A DNA stretch of 7,375 nucleotides from assembly GCA_030673345.1 (NCBI GenBank), contig DAOVJH010000063.1, positions 1 through 7,375 on the forward strand, written 5' to 3'. The DNA comes from Pseudomonadota bacterium. GTDB taxonomy: Bacteria; Pseudomonadota; Gammaproteobacteria; SZUA-229. The notes under the pieces are model-generated. The model searched no databases and was not told the origin of the DNA. It was given only the letters and a program-made list of their open reading frames with translations. Below are positions 6,267 through 7,375 of this stretch, piece after piece. The stretch's first letter is position 1; each line of letters begins with the position of its first letter. The position numbers and the translations under genes were made by a program.

Positions 6267-7375
6267 AGCGGTAAACCTCTATTTAATCGGGATAAACGTT
6301 CGCCCCGTCCGGTACTGAGTCCCATGCTCTGCATCGCCAGTTGGTGTTTAACATCAGGCAACACATCCACCATTAGCAGACCCAGTGAACGCATATGGGC
6401 AAGCGGCGGGATAGAATTAGAAAAGGTTTTTACCAGGATATCCGTAAAACGGTAGACACGCTTGATGTCTTCTTCACGCAGGGCCGCATATTGCTGCAAC
6501 ATCGACGAGGAACCGATATCTTCGGCCGCGCGTCTATTATCGACGATCAACTCGGACAACAGGGCAACATCTCTCAATGCCAGGTTGAAACCCTGCCCCG
6601 CAACCGGGTGTACGCTGTGTGCCGCGTTACCGATGATTGCTACGCGACCATGCACCATCTGTGTTGCTGACTGCAGGAACAGGGGATAGATCTGACGCTT
6701 GCCAATCTTCTGCAGCTGACCCAGACGAAAACCGAAACGCTGCTGCAGCTGCTCCAGGAAACCGGCCTCATCCAGCGCATGCAGGTAATCCGCCTGCTCT
6801 GGACTCAATGTCCACACCACTGAGCAACGGTTCTGCGTCATCGGCAAAAAAGCCAGCGGACCGCTTTCGGTGAAACGTTCATAGGCCACGTTATCGTGTT
6901 TTTTACCCGGCGTTACATTTGTGATCAATGCCGACTGATGATAGTTTTTTCGGCTGCTGCCGATATTCAGCAAGCGCATCACCTGTGAATTATTACCGTC
7001 AGCAGCGACCAGCAACGCCCCTGTTAACACCTGCGGTTTACCACCGAGTTGAATCTGGACAGATACCTCGCCTTTTTCAACATCCTGCTGCAGAACCGTT
7101 ACTTCAGCAGGACAGAACATACGGATATTCGGACTCTCTTCGATGACGGCATATAACTGCTGGCCGATGCTTCGGTTCTCGAGTACATAACCCAGCGCCT
7201 CTACACCTTCCTGCTCTTTTGTTAAACGACTGACACCAAAGTGCCCGCGGTCGGAGATATGGATAGTATCGATAGCTTCAGCAAATGGTGCAAGCGAAGA
7301 CCACAGACCCATGCTGTCGAAGATACAGCGGCTGCCATAAGAGAGCGCCACGGTTCGATCGTCATAACATGGCTG
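6263..7375 (-). CDS. ubiH: 2-octaprenyl-6-methoxyphenol hydroxylase UbiH, 5'-truncated by the window edge
   Basis: The frame is open through the right window edge (370 codons visible, beginning CAG CCA TGT TAT), so the N-terminus with the FAD GxGxxG motif lies outside. UbiH hydroxylates C1 of the ring in aerobic ubiquinone synthesis. The segment DDRTVALSYGSRCIF followed by IHISDRGHFG is a UbiH hallmark. Later come VAADGNNSQVMRLL (DG motif) and IIGNAAHSVHPVAGQGFNLALRDV, where the family's GD motif reads GN, as I recall is also the case in E. coli UbiH (GNAAQTLHP). The codon at 7351-7349 is a GTG inside conserved sequence, not the true start. The stop TGA (6265-6263) overlaps the ubiI GTG start, so the two paralogous hydroxylases are probably co-translated. 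Gene order predicts that pepP or another gene lies upstream, outside the window. Confidence 0.93.
   Translation of the reverse strand, partial: QPCYDDRTVALSYGSRCIFDSMGLWSSLAPFAEAIDTIHISDRGHFGVSRLTKEQEGVEALGYVLENRSIGQQLYAVIEESPNIRMFCPAEVTVLQQDVEKGEVSVQIQLGGKPQVLTGALLVAADGNNSQVMRLLNIGSSRKNYHQSALITNVTPGKKHDNVAYERFTESGPLAFLPMTQNRCSVVWTLSPEQADYLHALDEAGFLEQLQQRFGFRLGQLQKIGKRQIYPLFLQSATQMVHGRVAIIGNAAHSVHPVAGQGFNLALRDVALLSELIVDNRRAAEDIGSSSMLQQYAALREEDIKRVYRFTDILVKTFSNSIPPLAHMRSLGLLMVDVLPDVKHQLAMQSMGLSTGRGERLSRLNRGLPL

Noticed and set aside
7349..7351. GTG as the start codon of ubiH
   Set aside because: The frame stays open upstream to the window edge and the residues before it (DDRT) belong to the conserved UbiH motif preceding ALSYGS. 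The FAD-binding N-terminus must lie outside the window.
6263..7375. GN instead of GD in the flavin-binding motif of UbiH, as a sign of inactivation
   Set aside because: From memory E. coli UbiH also reads GNAA at this place, so the substitution looks typical of the UbiH branch rather than a defect.

Overview
The window reads as an ordinary stretch of a gammaproteobacterial chromosome. The evidence is the gene order ubiH-ubiI-gcvT-gcvH-gcvP, the same backbone arrangement as in Escherichia coli and relatives, together with two aerobic ubiquinone hydroxylases and a GGDEF-family protein. It is not an enteric bacterium: glycine decarboxylase is split into two polypeptides (gcvPA and gcvPB), whereas enterics have one long GcvP. 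Several non-enteric gammaproteobacterial lineages have the split form; I cannot name the genus.

Layout. Bases 2-142 (+) are the last 46 codons of a diguanylate cyclase-type GGDEF domain. Bases 143-353 form a non-coding gap between convergent genes. It holds a nested palindromic repeat: perfect 34-bp inverted arms (161-194 and 318-351) built from an ATGAAAA heptanucleotide tandem repeat. The arms enclose a second palindrome (224-291) with TGTCATTTCGA ends. Everything else is on the minus strand, transcribed from the right end of the window to the left: ubiH (3' part only, 7375-6263), ubiI (6266-5052), gcvT (4927-3821), gcvH (3727-3344), gcvPA (3235-1805) and gcvPB (1808-354).

Function. GcvPA and GcvPB form the PLP-dependent P-protein, GcvH carries the lipoyl arm and GcvT is the tetrahydrofolate-dependent aminomethyltransferase. 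With dihydrolipoamide dehydrogenase, not encoded here, they convert glycine to CO2, ammonia and methylene-THF. UbiH and UbiI are FAD monooxygenases that hydroxylate the aromatic ring in aerobic ubiquinone synthesis. ubiH/ubiI and gcvPA/gcvPB are each joined by a 4-bp GTGA overlap, or by TGATG if gcvPB starts at the ATG, which suggests translational coupling. Gaps of 93-124 bp separate ubiI/gcvT, gcvT/gcvH and gcvH/gcvPA and contain hairpins and promoter-like boxes of modest quality.

I found no previously undescribed system, RNA gene, CRISPR array, prophage or transposase gene. The part least explained by known genes is the 161-351 nested repeat and the hairpins that flank it on both sides.
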